In this document: one piece after another, positions 25,671 to 34,447 of the stretch
Numbering within the stretch: position 1 is the stretch's first letter
How the letters are laid out: the number at the start of each line of letters is the position of its first letter
Assembly: GCA_902364065.1 (NCBI GenBank)
Contig: CABJCJ010000004.1
Location: 1-64,000, forward strand
Direction of reading: 5' to 3'
Source: Veillonellaceae bacterium SB90
Lineage (GTDB): Bacteria; Bacillota; Negativicutes; Selenomonadales; Selenomonadaceae
DNA length: 64,000 nt
Program-made: the position numbers and the translations under genes
Notes under the pieces: model-generated
Databases searched by the model: none
The model's input: the letters and a program-made list of their open reading frames with translations, nothing else
What the model was told of the DNA's origin: nothing

Positions 25671-25708
25671 GTTATAATGAAGCATGTGATTTTTTAGGAG
25701 GGATCGTC

Positions 25709-27061
25709 GTGCGTATTGTCGTAGTGGGTGCGGGCAAGCTGGGGTACAGCATTGCGGAACTGCTGTCGAAGGAGCAGTTCGATGTCGTGGTGATCGATCA
25801 CGATGAGAGCCAGCTGGAGGCCGTAAAAAACACGCTGGATGTATTGACCATCTATGCCAACGGTGCGAGCCCAATCACGATGGACGATTCCGACGTGCGC
25901 GGTGCCGACATTCTCATCGCCGTGACAGCCAGCGACGAAGTCAATATGGTCTGCTGCATCCTCGCGAAGAAGCACGGCATCAGCCATACGATTGCGCGCA
26001 TCCGCGACATGCAGTTCATGAGCGAGGCGCGCGAATACCTCAAGAAGAATTTTGACATCGACCTCATGCTGAATCCGGAGCTCATCACGGCCAACGAAAT
26101 CAACCGCATCCTGATGACGCCGGCCGCACTCGACGTCGAGGACTTTGCCCATGGCAAGATCCGCCTGTTCGAGACGAAGGTGCAGCGCCATTCACCGCTG
26201 GCGAATATCCCGCTCAAGGATATCCGGCTGCCGAAGGGCGTGCTGGCCGGCATGATCTTCCGCGATCACCGCATGATCATCCCGCACGGCGATGACTGCC
26301 TGCTGCCGCATGACAATGCGTATTTCATCGGCATTCCTGAGGAAATCGAGAAGTTCAGCAAGAATTTCGTGCAGCGCGACGCGCGCAAGCTGCATCGCGT
26401 CATCATCATTGGCGCGGGCCGCGCGGGGCGGGCCCTCGCGCCGATGCTCGAGAAGCAGGGCGTCAAGGTCAAGGTCATCGACAAGAACCGCGAGCGCTGC
26501 CGCCTGATGGCCGACAAGCTCGTCGATGGCATTGCCATCTGCGGCGACGGCACGGATATCGATCTCTTGACTGAAGAAGGCGTGGCCGAGGCCGACGTCG
26601 TCGTTTGCCTGACCGAGGATGACAAACTCAATCTCATGCTGGCCCTGCTGGCCCGTCATATGTCCGAGAACCGCACGAAGACGATTGTGCGTGTTTCGCG
26701 CAACGAATACGTGGAACTCATGGAAAAGGTGGGCGTCGATATCGTTCTTTCGGCCCGTCTGCTCTCTGCAAGTGAGGTGCTGGCTTTTGCACGCCGCGGC
26801 GGCGTCGTCTCCGTCTCACTGCTCGAGGGGGCGAAGGCCGAGGCCGTCGAGGTCATCGTGCAGGAGGGAGCGCCGGTCGCCGGCAAGCCGCTCTCTGCGG
26901 CCAAGCTGCCGCGCGAGTGCCTCGTCTGCGCGTATGTCCGCGAGGGCGAAGCGGCCATCCCGAACGGCACGACGGTGCTGCAGCCGGGGGATAGGACCAT
27001 CCTGTTCATCCAGACGCAGTATTCCAAGAAAGTCATGAAGTATTTCAAGGGCAGGGAGTAA
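25709..27061 (+). CDS. trkA: Trk potassium uptake regulator TrkA
   Basis: 450 residues. The GTG at 25709 follows AGGAGGGA and gives MRIVVVGAGKLG. There are two RCK units, each with a Rossmann fold (GAGKLG near residue 8; GAGRAG near 240) and a RCK-C domain. It is the cytoplasmic nucleotide-binding ring that gates the TrkH channel. The trkH genes follow, the first after 2 bases. Confidence 0.93.
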   Translation: MRIVVVGAGKLGYSIAELLSKEQFDVVVIDHDESQLEAVKNTLDVLTIYANGASPITMDDSDVRGADILIAVTASDEVNMVCCILAKKHGISHTIARIRDMQFMSEAREYLKKNFDIDLMLNPELITANEINRILMTPAALDVEDFAHGKIRLFETKVQRHSPLANIPLKDIRLPKGVLAGMIFRDHRMIIPHGDDCLLPHDNAYFIGIPEEIEKFSKNFVQRDARKLHRVIIIGAGRAGRALAPMLEKQGVKVKVIDKNRERCRLMADKLVDGIAICGDGTDIDLLTEEGVAEADVVVCLTEDDKLNLMLALLARHMSENRTKTIVRVSRNEYVELMEKVGVDIVLSARLLSASEVLAFARRGGVVSVSLLEGAKAEAVEVIVQEGAPVAGKPLSAAKLPRECLVCAYVREGEAAIPNGTTVLQPGDRTILFIQTQYSKKVMKYFKGRE

Positions 27062-27063
27062 GT

Positions 27064-28542
27064 ATGAAGAAATCCAGTCGCGGCGTCTGGGAGCTCGAGC
27101 TCTTCTGGCTGCTGATGGGCCGCGTGGCCGAGATCATGGGCGGCGCTCTGCTCATTCCCGTGGCGGACGGGCTGTTCTGGCACGAGACGGACATCTGGGT
27201 CTTCCTCGTGCCGTCCGTGCTGGCCTTTGCGCTCGGCGGAGCCTTCTGCTATCTGGGGCGGCATCACATGCGCCAGCTCAATGTCTGGGAGGGCGCGCTT
27301 TTCATGGTGCTCGTCTGGCCCATGCTTTCCGTCTTCGGCATGATGCCCTACGTGCTCGCGGATGTCATACGCGATCCGCTGACGGCGCTCTTCGAGAGCG
27401 TGGCGGCCGTCACGACGACGGGAATCTCATGCTATACGTATACGGATTTTGTCATGCCGCACAGCCTCGTGCTCTGGCACAGCCTGCTAAACTGGCTCGG
27501 CGGCCTCAACTTCATCCTCATCCTGACGACCGTTCTGCCGCAGGTCAGCGGCTGCTTCGGGCTCACGCTCACAGCACGCCAGAGCATCTTCTTCAGCCCG
27601 CTGTGGAACAAGATGGCTTCTTCGGCCTGGCAGGGCTTCCGCATCTACGCGGTCCTGACACTCCTTTCCTTCGCGCTCTTCCTGCTCGCGGGCCTCATGC
27701 CCTTCGACGCCGTCACGAGTGCACTCGTGACGCTTTCCTCCAGTGGTACGGCGGATCCGTCGCTCTTCATGCCGTATGACCTCTGGCCGCTGGAACTCGC
27801 GGCCGGCATCTCGATGGTGCTGGCCGCGCTCAACCCGCTGCTCTGCTGGAAATCCTGGCAGCGGCGCAGCATCCGCCTCTTCCTGCGCGATACGGAATGG
27901 CAGGTGTACCTCATGATTCTCGTGGCCGGCGGCGTGCTGATTGCGCTGAATCTTTCGCGCAACGGCCTCTGCGATGGCGTGACGAGCCTGCGTTACGGCT
28001 TTTTCCAGGCAGCGTCCTTCCTGTCGACCTGTGGCTTTGTCTCAGCGCCCTGCTGGGACTGGCCGCCGTTTTCGCGCCTGCTGCTCTTCATCTTCGTCTT
28101 CATCGGCGGCTGCATCGGCTCGGCGGGCGGCGGCATCAAGGTCATCCGCTTTCTCGTGCTGCTGCGCATGGCTCTGGCGGAAGTCCGTCACACGCTGCAT
28201 CCGCATATGGTCGTGAGCATCAAGGTGGACGGGCTGGCCGTGCCTGCCAAGGTCGTCGGACGCATCCTGTCCTTCTTTTTCCTGTTCATCGCCATCTTTG
28301 CTCTCTCGGCGCTCGTGATCTCGCTCTCGGGCGTCTCGATGATGCAGGCCATGGGCGTGGCGGCCGGCTGCCTGACGAGCGCGGGCAGCACGGCCGCGCT
28401 CTTCGGCAGCGGGGACTTTTTATGGACGCCGTACTGGCTCAAGATGTTCTGTGCCTTTCTCATGGTGCTTGGACGCATCGAGATCTTTTCGTTCTTCGTG
28501 CTCATTGACCGCGGCGTGCGCTCTTTCGGCAAGAACTGGTAA
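27064..28542 (+). CDS. trkH: TrkH-family potassium channel subunit, first copy
   Basis: 492 residues with about ten membrane segments in four M1-P-M2 units. The selectivity-filter glycines are visible in TTTGIS, SSSGTA, STCGFV and TSAGST. It takes up K+ with TrkA at the inner membrane. It diverges clearly from the second copy, especially in the first and last filters. It starts 2 bases after trkA. Confidence 0.9.
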   Translation: MKKSSRGVWELELFWLLMGRVAEIMGGALLIPVADGLFWHETDIWVFLVPSVLAFALGGAFCYLGRHHMRQLNVWEGALFMVLVWPMLSVFGMMPYVLADVIRDPLTALFESVAAVTTTGISCYTYTDFVMPHSLVLWHSLLNWLGGLNFILILTTVLPQVSGCFGLTLTARQSIFFSPLWNKMASSAWQGFRIYAVLTLLSFALFLLAGLMPFDAVTSALVTLSSSGTADPSLFMPYDLWPLELAAGISMVLAALNPLLCWKSWQRRSIRLFLRDTEWQVYLMILVAGGVLIALNLSRNGLCDGVTSLRYGFFQAASFLSTCGFVSAPCWDWPPFSRLLLFIFVFIGGCIGSAGGGIKVIRFLVLLRMALAEVRHTLHPHMVVSIKVDGLAVPAKVVGRILSFFFLFIAIFALSALVISLSGVSMMQAMGVAAGCLTSAGSTAALFGSGDFLWTPYWLKMFCAFLMVLGRIEIFSFFVLIDRGVRSFGKNW

Positions 28543-28553
28543 AGGGGTATCTT

Positions 28554-30005
28554 ATGAACTACAATCTCATATGCTACATCCTCGGCCGCCTCGTCATGGC
28601 GGAAGCCTTGATCCTGATGGTGCCGCTGGCCATGGCCGTCTGGAATCAGGAACCGAGCATCTTGGCCTTTACCGTCTCGATGCTCGTCTGTTTCCTTGTC
28701 AGCGGGCTCCTGCAGCTGCGCGGACGGTCGGGCAAGGGACAGATGACGATGCGCGAGGGCGCGGCCATTACGGGCCTCGGTTGGCTGCTCGCGACGGGCC
28801 TCGGCATGCTGCCTTATCTCCTGAGCGGTTCGCTCGGGCTTCTCGACGGCTTATTTGAGAGCATCTCGGGGTTTACGGGCACGGGCGCAACCGTCATGAC
28901 GAGCATCGAGGCGCAGCCGCTCAGCATCCTGTTCTGGCGCATGATGACACATTGGTTTGGCGGACTCGGCATCATCGTCATCTTCATTGCCATCCTGCCG
29001 CAGGCCGGTCAAAGCACGGTCTACATGTACAATGCAGAAACCTCCGGCCCTACGCAGGATCGCGTGCTGCCGCGCCTGCGCGACATGACGAAGGTCCTGT
29101 TCTTCATGTATCTGATCTTCACGGTGACGGCCTGCTTCGTTTATCTTTGCTGCGGGCTTCCCCTCTTTGACGCCATGACGCACGCGATGAGCACGATCGG
29201 GGCCGGCGGCTTTTCCATTTACGACGACAATGCCATGCATTTCGACAGCCCCCTCGTCGAGGGATGGATGACCTTTTTCATGATCCTGTCGGGCGGCAAT
29301 TTCGCTCTCTACTACAGGGCATGGCAGAAAGGGCCGCGCGTCTTTCGCCGCAATACGGAATTCAAGGCATATCTCGGCATCCTGTTTGCCGCGATGCTGC
29401 TCATTACGGCAAATCTCGTGGCGGAGTTCGGCCTCGTTCCGTTCGAGGCGTTTCGCTACGCGAGCTTCCAGGTCGGTTCGCTCTCGACGACGGGTTTTGT
29501 CTCGACGGATTTTGACCAGTGGCCGTCGTTTTCCAAGGGGCTCCTGATGCTCCTGATGATCAGCGGCGGCTGTGCGGGCTCTACGGCCGGCGGCATCAAG
29601 ATCTCGCGCGTCGTGCTGCTCGTCAAGAATGCCTGGGCCGTCGTGCATCAGAAGCTCAGCCCGCGGCGCGTCATCCGCGCGAGCATGAACGGCGTGGAAG
29701 TTGAGGATGATGTACTCGTGCGCGTCGAGCAATTCTTCTTTCTCTACATGCTGTTCATCGTCCTCTGGGCGCTGCTTTTGACCTGGGATGGGTTTGGCGT
29801 TTTCGATGCCATCGGCATCAGCGTCACGACGATGGGCTGTGTCGGCCCGGCCTTCGGCGTGGCCGGCGCCACCTGCACGTATGCGGGGTTCTCGGATTTT
29901 TCGAAGAGCATCCTCTGCATCTCGATGCTGCTCGGCCGCCTCGAGATGTTTACGCTGCTCGTCATGCTGAGCCCCGAGTTCTGGAAGATCCGCCATCGCT
30001 GGTAA
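28554..30005 (+). CDS. trkH: TrkH-family potassium channel subunit, second copy
   Basis: 483 residues, same fold as the preceding gene. The filters read FTGTGAT, STIGAGG, STTGFVS and TTMGCVG. The last loop is rich in Ala/Gly and short. It starts 11 bases after the first copy with AAGGGG as ribosome site, so trkA and both trkH genes form one operon with a single TrkA ring partner in view. Confidence 0.91.
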   Translation: MNYNLICYILGRLVMAEALILMVPLAMAVWNQEPSILAFTVSMLVCFLVSGLLQLRGRSGKGQMTMREGAAITGLGWLLATGLGMLPYLLSGSLGLLDGLFESISGFTGTGATVMTSIEAQPLSILFWRMMTHWFGGLGIIVIFIAILPQAGQSTVYMYNAETSGPTQDRVLPRLRDMTKVLFFMYLIFTVTACFVYLCCGLPLFDAMTHAMSTIGAGGFSIYDDNAMHFDSPLVEGWMTFFMILSGGNFALYYRAWQKGPRVFRRNTEFKAYLGILFAAMLLITANLVAEFGLVPFEAFRYASFQVGSLSTTGFVSTDFDQWPSFSKGLLMLLMISGGCAGSTAGGIKISRVVLLVKNAWAVVHQKLSPRRVIRASMNGVEVEDDVLVRVEQFFFLYMLFIVLWALLLTWDGFGVFDAIGISVTTMGCVGPAFGVAGATCTYAGFSDFSKSILCISMLLGRLEMFTLLVMLSPEFWKIRHRW

Positions 30006-30090
30006 TGACGGGCAGGACAAACTCCTCACTTTTGAGCCTGCGTCAATTGTGATATACTTTTTGTAGGATACGCATTGCGCATTCATGTTT

Positions 30091-30138
30091 GATTCACGCG
30101 ACGTGGTTGGCTGTATGCTGAATATGCCGGCGTGAATC
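30091..30138 (+). repeat. Inverted repeat before the AEC permease gene
   Basis: GATTCACGC (30091-30099) and GCGTGAATC (30130-30138) are exact inverse copies 30 bases apart. They could be an operator pair or a leader hairpin. A TATACT at 30053-30058 upstream may be the -10. Confidence 0.55.
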
Positions 30139-30189
30139 GGAATACACGGAATAAATTCAGAGCCGTTTTAGGAAGGGTGTATCGCGTAT

Positions 30190-31131
30190 ATGGTCAGCAA
30201 TCTGCTTGTGGCGATTGGCGCTGTCGTGCCGATGTTCTGCCTGATGTTCATCGGTGCCATGGTCAAGCGCATGAAGCTCCTGACGGATGAGGAGCTCGTC
30301 CATGTCAATCGCATGGTCTTTCGTATTTTCTTCTTCTGCATGATGTTCTACAACATCTACACAACGGATATTGCCACGACGTTCCGTCCCAATCTCATCC
30401 TGTTCGGAGCGGGCGGTGTTCTGGCAACGGCGCTCATCGCTGGCATCATCGTCTGTGCAATCGAGCCGTCGAACAAGCGCCGCGGCGCCATGATCCAGGC
30501 TACGTTCCGCAGCAACTTCGTGCTCATGGGCATCCCGCTCATTGCCAATATCTTCGGTGACGACCAGCTGGCCATCCCGACGATGATGATTGCCATCATC
30601 GTGCCGATCTACAACATCGTCTCGGTCTTCATTCTCGAGACGTTCCGCGGCGGGCATTTCTACCTGCCCGGCATTCTCCTCGGCGTGCTCAAGAATCCGA
30701 TGATCCTCGGCGCAATCTTGGGCGCAGCCTTCCTGATCCTCGGTATCCCCATCCCGAAGCCCGTGCTCAAGCCGATCGGCCAAGTCGCGGCAGCCACGAC
30801 GCCTGTCGCCCTCATCATCCTCGGTGCCTCGTTCAAGGGGGGCAGCTTCCACAATCATCTGCCGCAGCTCGTGGGCTGTGTGCTCGCCCGTCTCATCATC
30901 GTGCCGACCATTATGCTGGGGCTGGCAATCTTCTTGGGCTTCCGCGGCATCGAGCTCGTGACGCTCGTCGCCATCTTCGCCACGCCGTGTGCTGTCGCCG
31001 GCTTTGCCATGGCGCAGCAGATGAACAGCGACGCGGAGCTCGCGGGCAACTGCGTCGTTTACACGAGCGCGCTGTCGTGCTTCACGATCTTCGGCTGGAT
31101 TTTTCTGCTGAAGACGCTCAGCCTGTTCTGA
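30190..31131 (+). CDS. AEC-family transporter (auxin efflux carrier type)
   Basis: 313 residues with about ten membrane segments in two five-helix halves separated by a short hydrophilic linker. AGGAAGGGTG lies 10 bases before the ATG. Bacterial AEC proteins move carboxylates such as malate or malonate; the substrate cannot be told here. It sits directly before an RpiR-type regulator, 36 bases apart, and may be co-transcribed with it. Confidence 0.88.
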   Translation: MVSNLLVAIGAVVPMFCLMFIGAMVKRMKLLTDEELVHVNRMVFRIFFFCMMFYNIYTTDIATTFRPNLILFGAGGVLATALIAGIIVCAIEPSNKRRGAMIQATFRSNFVLMGIPLIANIFGDDQLAIPTMMIAIIVPIYNIVSVFILETFRGGHFYLPGILLGVLKNPMILGAILGAAFLILGIPIPKPVLKPIGQVAAATTPVALIILGASFKGGSFHNHLPQLVGCVLARLIIVPTIMLGLAIFLGFRGIELVTLVAIFATPCAVAGFAMAQQMNSDAELAGNCVVYTSALSCFTIFGWIFLLKTLSLF

Positions 31132-31167
31132 TTTTCCCTGTTTACACGTTAGATGGAGGACTCCCTT

Positions 31168-31962
31168 ATGCGTCTCGACGAACTCATCAATACCAACCGC
31201 CAGGCTCTGAACGACACGGATATGGTCATCTGGAAGTACATCCTGCAGCATCGTGCGGCCGCTCGCCATATTTCCATCCATGAACTCGCGCGCGCCTGCT
31301 GTGTCTCGAGCACGACCATCGTGCGCTTCTCGCAGAAGCTTGGGCTCGACGGCTTCGGTGAGCTCAAGGCCATTCTCAAGATGGAGGAGGTGGAGCAGCC
31401 GCATTACAACTCCAATGTGCTCGACGACCTCAGCGACTTCTACCTGAAGACGGGCGAGAAGATCTTCAAGCGCAACTTCGACAGTGCCAGCCGCCTCGTG
31501 CACGAGGCGAACCGCGTCTTCACGTTTGCCTCGGGCTACGTACAGGCCAATGTCTTGCAGGAGCTCAAGCGCCTTTTCTTTTACGACAACGTCTTTCTCT
31601 ACGACATCCCGGCTCGCGAGGAATTCTATTCTGTGCTGCCGACGCTGACGAAGGACGACCTTTTCATCATCGTCTCGCTCTCGGGGGAATCTCCCTCTGT
31701 CGTCGAGATTGCGCGGGAACTCCAGCTGCGCGACATCCCGCTCATCTCCATCACAAAGCTCCATGACAACACGCTCGCGAGCCTCTCAACGGTCAATCTC
31801 TACATCTCACCGGCCGAATTCCAGCTTTACGATGCCGATGATGGCAAGCACATCTCCTTCAAGTCCATGATGCCGTATTTCATGCTGATTGAAGTCTGGT
31901 ACGTCAAGTATCGCATTTACGTGCATCGACTGAAACAGAAGAATATTCAATCAACAATATAA
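31168..31962 (+). CDS. RpiR-family transcriptional regulator
   Basis: 264 residues; GGAGG precedes the ATG at 31168, and the ATG five codons earlier overlaps it. The N-terminal HTH_6 domain covers about 1-75 (SIHELARACCVSSTTIVRFSQKLGLDGF). The SIS sugar-phosphate domain covers about 95-235, with FASGYVQANV and IIVSLSGESPSVVEIA as the phosphosugar site. Such proteins sense a phosphorylated sugar. The next genes encode an alpha-glucoside PTS and glucosidase, which are likely targets. Confidence 0.9.
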   Translation: MRLDELINTNRQALNDTDMVIWKYILQHRAAARHISIHELARACCVSSTTIVRFSQKLGLDGFGELKAILKMEEVEQPHYNSNVLDDLSDFYLKTGEKIFKRNFDSASRLVHEANRVFTFASGYVQANVLQELKRLFFYDNVFLYDIPAREEFYSVLPTLTKDDLFIIVSLSGESPSVVEIARELQLRDIPLISITKLHDNTLASLSTVNLYISPAEFQLYDADDGKHISFKSMMPYFMLIEVWYVKYRIYVHRLKQKNIQSTI

Positions 31963-31974
31963 ACAATAAATAAT

Positions 31975-32040
31975 GGTGAAGGGCCTTGAGCCCTTGATAT
32001 TGCTGAGGTGTATCAATATTCTCAGAATGTACCAAGGTAC
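31975..32040. repeat. Interlaced inverted repeats upstream of the alpha-glucoside PTS
   Basis: ATATTG/CAATAT and CTGAG/CTCAG arms overlap between 31998 and 32026, followed by the 12-base palindrome GTACCAAGGTAC (32028-32039). These may be regulator sites or part of a folded RNA preceding the terminator. Confidence 0.4.
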
Positions 32041-32064
32041 ACGAGAGGGGCAATGTGCCTGAAG

Positions 32065-32097
32065 CCCGCGAAACTATTGCGTTCGCGGGCTTTTTCT
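32065..32097 (+). terminator. Intrinsic terminator after the RpiR gene
   Basis: AGCCCGCGAA pairs with TTCGCGGGCT and is followed by TTTTCT. Confidence 0.85.
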
Positions 32098-32237
32098 AGT
32101 ATTCTTTAGGTACAGGATATCCAAGGAGATGGATCGGGGGATTGCGAATCCACCCTCTTGGATGACACGCCGAATCGATACCAACCAATCGAAACGGTAG
32201 CAATCATAAAGGGTAATGAGAAATAGGGGGAATGAAC

Positions 32238-34358
32238 ATGTCGATCAAGAAAGATCGCGTCATGCAAGAATTGCAACGGTTCGGCGGCGCCATGTACACG
32301 CCAGTCATCCTGTTCGCATTCTTCGGTCTCACGGTTGCCATCTCGATTGTCTGCAAGAACACGATGCTTCTTGGCAGTATCGCAGACAAAGGCACCGTCT
32401 GGTATGATTTCTGGTTTGTCGTAGAACAGGGTGCCTGGACGGTATTCGCCCAGATGCCAATCCTCTTCGCCATCGCCGTGCCAATCGGCTTTGCGAAAAA
32501 GGAACCTGCGCGCTGCGCAATGGAATCCTTCGTCATCTACATGTGCTTCAACTACTTCATCTCCGCTTTCCTGACACTGCACGGTGACTTCTTCGGCGTG
32601 GATTACAGCCAGGCAGCTGGTGCGGGCACAGGCCTCGCGATGATCGCAAACATCAAGACGCTCGACATGGGCATGCTCGGTGCTATCTTCATTGCCTGCT
32701 GCTCCGCCTGGATCCACAACCACTTCTATGATACCGAGATTCCGGATTGGCTCGGCATCTTCAAGGGTCCTGCCTTCGTCGTTGCCGTCGGCTTCGCTGT
32801 CATGATTCCGATGGCCCTGATCTTCTGCTTCGTATGGCCGGCTGTCCAGCACGCCATCGAGCAGTTCCAGTTTTTCCTCAAGACGAGCGGCATCATCGGC
32901 GTATGGTGCTACACCTTCTCCGAACGCATCCTGCTGCCGGCTGGTTTGCATCACTTCATCTACCTGCCGTTCATCTTTGGCCCGGCCGTCTGCGATGGCG
33001 GTATCCAGGCTTACTGGCTCCAGCACCTCAACGATTTCGCTACGAGCGCACATTCTTTGAAAGAAATGTTCCCGGAAGGCGGCTTCGCCCTCCACGGTAT
33101 GTCCAAGGTCTTCGGTCTGCCGGGCGCTGCCCTCGCTATGTATTTCTGCGCTAAGCCGGAGAAACGCAAGAAGGTTGCTACGCTCCTGATTCCGGCGACG
33201 ATTACGGCTGTTCTCTGCGGCATCACTGAACCGCTTGAATTCACCTTCCTCTTCGTCGCACCGCTCCTCTACGCTGTGCATGCAGTCCTCGCTGCAACGC
33301 TTTCCGCAACGCTTTACTTCTTCGGTCTTTCCGGTAACTTCGGCGGCGGCCTCATCGACTGCTTCGTCCAGAACTGGATTCCGCTGTTCAAGTACCATGC
33401 AGGTACTTACATCATGCAGCTCATCGTAGGTTTCTCCTTCACGGCAATCTACTTCTTCGTATTCCGTTATCTCATCCTCAAGAACGATTATAAGACGCCG
33501 GGCCGCACGGACGACGATGAAGAGGATAAGCTCTTCACGAAGGCCGAGTACAAAGCCAAGAAAGAAATGGAAAAGAAAGGCCTTGCCAACAACCCGGATG
33601 CTCTGAAGGCTCAGGTATTCCTCGATAACCTCGGCGGCCCGTCCAACATCAAGGAAGTCACGAACTGCGCAACGCGTCTGCGCGTCACGGTCGCAGATCC
33701 GGATAAAGTTGCTTCGGCAGGCAAGTTCACGAAAGCCGGTGCTTTCGGCCTCGTCAAGAACGGCCATGCCATCCAGGTCATCGTCGGTCTCTCCGTACCG
33801 AATGTTCGCAGCTATTTCGATGCTCTCCTGAAGGGTGATCTTGCTGACGTAGCTGTTGAGGCGAAGGCAGCAGCCAACCCGAGCGAACCCGTTCAGACGG
33901 ATCTTTCCATGAAACTCACGGCATTTGCTACCGGCAAACTCATCGATATGACGGAAGTACCGGATGATGTGTTCTCCCAGAAGATGATGGGCGACGGCGT
34001 TGCCATCGAACCGACGACGGAAATGGTCGTAGCTCCGGCTGACGGCGAAGTCACCATGATCATGGAAGGTTCCTATCACGCCATCGGCATGCGCCTCGAC
34101 AACGGTGCCGAGATCCTCATCCACATCGGCCTCGATACGGTCAAGATGGAAGGCAAGGGCTTCCGCTGCCTGACGAAACAGGGTGCGAAAGTCAAGGCCG
34201 GCGACGACCTCATCGGCTTCAGCCGCGATGCCATCAAGGCTGCCGGCTACAAGGATACGATCATCCTCGCTGTGACGAACAGCAATGAGTATCCGCAAAT
34301 GAAGAAAGCTGCTGACGGCGACGTCAAAGTCAACGAAACCCCAATCATCTCCTTCTGA
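32238..34358 (+). CDS. Alpha-glucoside-type PTS permease, EIICBA
   Basis: 706 residues; the ATG at 32238 has the better spacing from GGGGGA, although an ATG two codons earlier is possible. The order is EIIC (about 1-420, many membrane segments, ITEPLEF motif), EIIB with the phospho-cysteine in TNCATRLR (near 480), and EIIA of the glucose type with the phospho-histidine in ILIHIGLDTV (near 634). The EIIC part resembles maltose/alpha-glucoside permeases more than glucose ones. The neighbouring alpha-glucosidase supports an alpha-glucoside such as maltose, but the exact sugar is inferred. Confidence 0.88.
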   Translation: MSIKKDRVMQELQRFGGAMYTPVILFAFFGLTVAISIVCKNTMLLGSIADKGTVWYDFWFVVEQGAWTVFAQMPILFAIAVPIGFAKKEPARCAMESFVIYMCFNYFISAFLTLHGDFFGVDYSQAAGAGTGLAMIANIKTLDMGMLGAIFIACCSAWIHNHFYDTEIPDWLGIFKGPAFVVAVGFAVMIPMALIFCFVWPAVQHAIEQFQFFLKTSGIIGVWCYTFSERILLPAGLHHFIYLPFIFGPAVCDGGIQAYWLQHLNDFATSAHSLKEMFPEGGFALHGMSKVFGLPGAALAMYFCAKPEKRKKVATLLIPATITAVLCGITEPLEFTFLFVAPLLYAVHAVLAATLSATLYFFGLSGNFGGGLIDCFVQNWIPLFKYHAGTYIMQLIVGFSFTAIYFFVFRYLILKNDYKTPGRTDDDEEDKLFTKAEYKAKKEMEKKGLANNPDALKAQVFLDNLGGPSNIKEVTNCATRLRVTVADPDKVASAGKFTKAGAFGLVKNGHAIQVIVGLSVPNVRSYFDALLKGDLADVAVEAKAAANPSEPVQTDLSMKLTAFATGKLIDMTEVPDDVFSQKMMGDGVAIEPTTEMVVAPADGEVTMIMEGSYHAIGMRLDNGAEILIHIGLDTVKMEGKGFRCLTKQGAKVKAGDDLIGFSRDAIKAAGYKDTIILAVTNSNEYPQMKKAADGDVKVNETPIISF

Positions 34359-34376
34359 TTCAACATATGTGAATGT

Positions 34377-34412
34377 GAGAGTGGAGCGTGGATCTCTCCA
34401 CACTCCACTCTC
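34377..34412 (+). repeat. Intercistronic hairpin between EIICBA and the glucosidase gene
   Basis: GAGAGTGGAG and CTCCACTCTC form a perfect 10-pair stem with an inner TGGA/TCCA pairing. There is no strong T-run, so mRNA processing or protection is more likely than termination. Confidence 0.55.
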
Positions 34413-34447
34413 GTATTTCACGGGAACCGGAAGAAAGGAGTATTCTC

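Noticed and set aside
32106..34421. 771-codon open frame on the minus strand
   Set aside because: It is the shadow of the PTS EIICBA gene; composition is dominated by Asp, Glu and Arg as expected for reverse reading of that gene.
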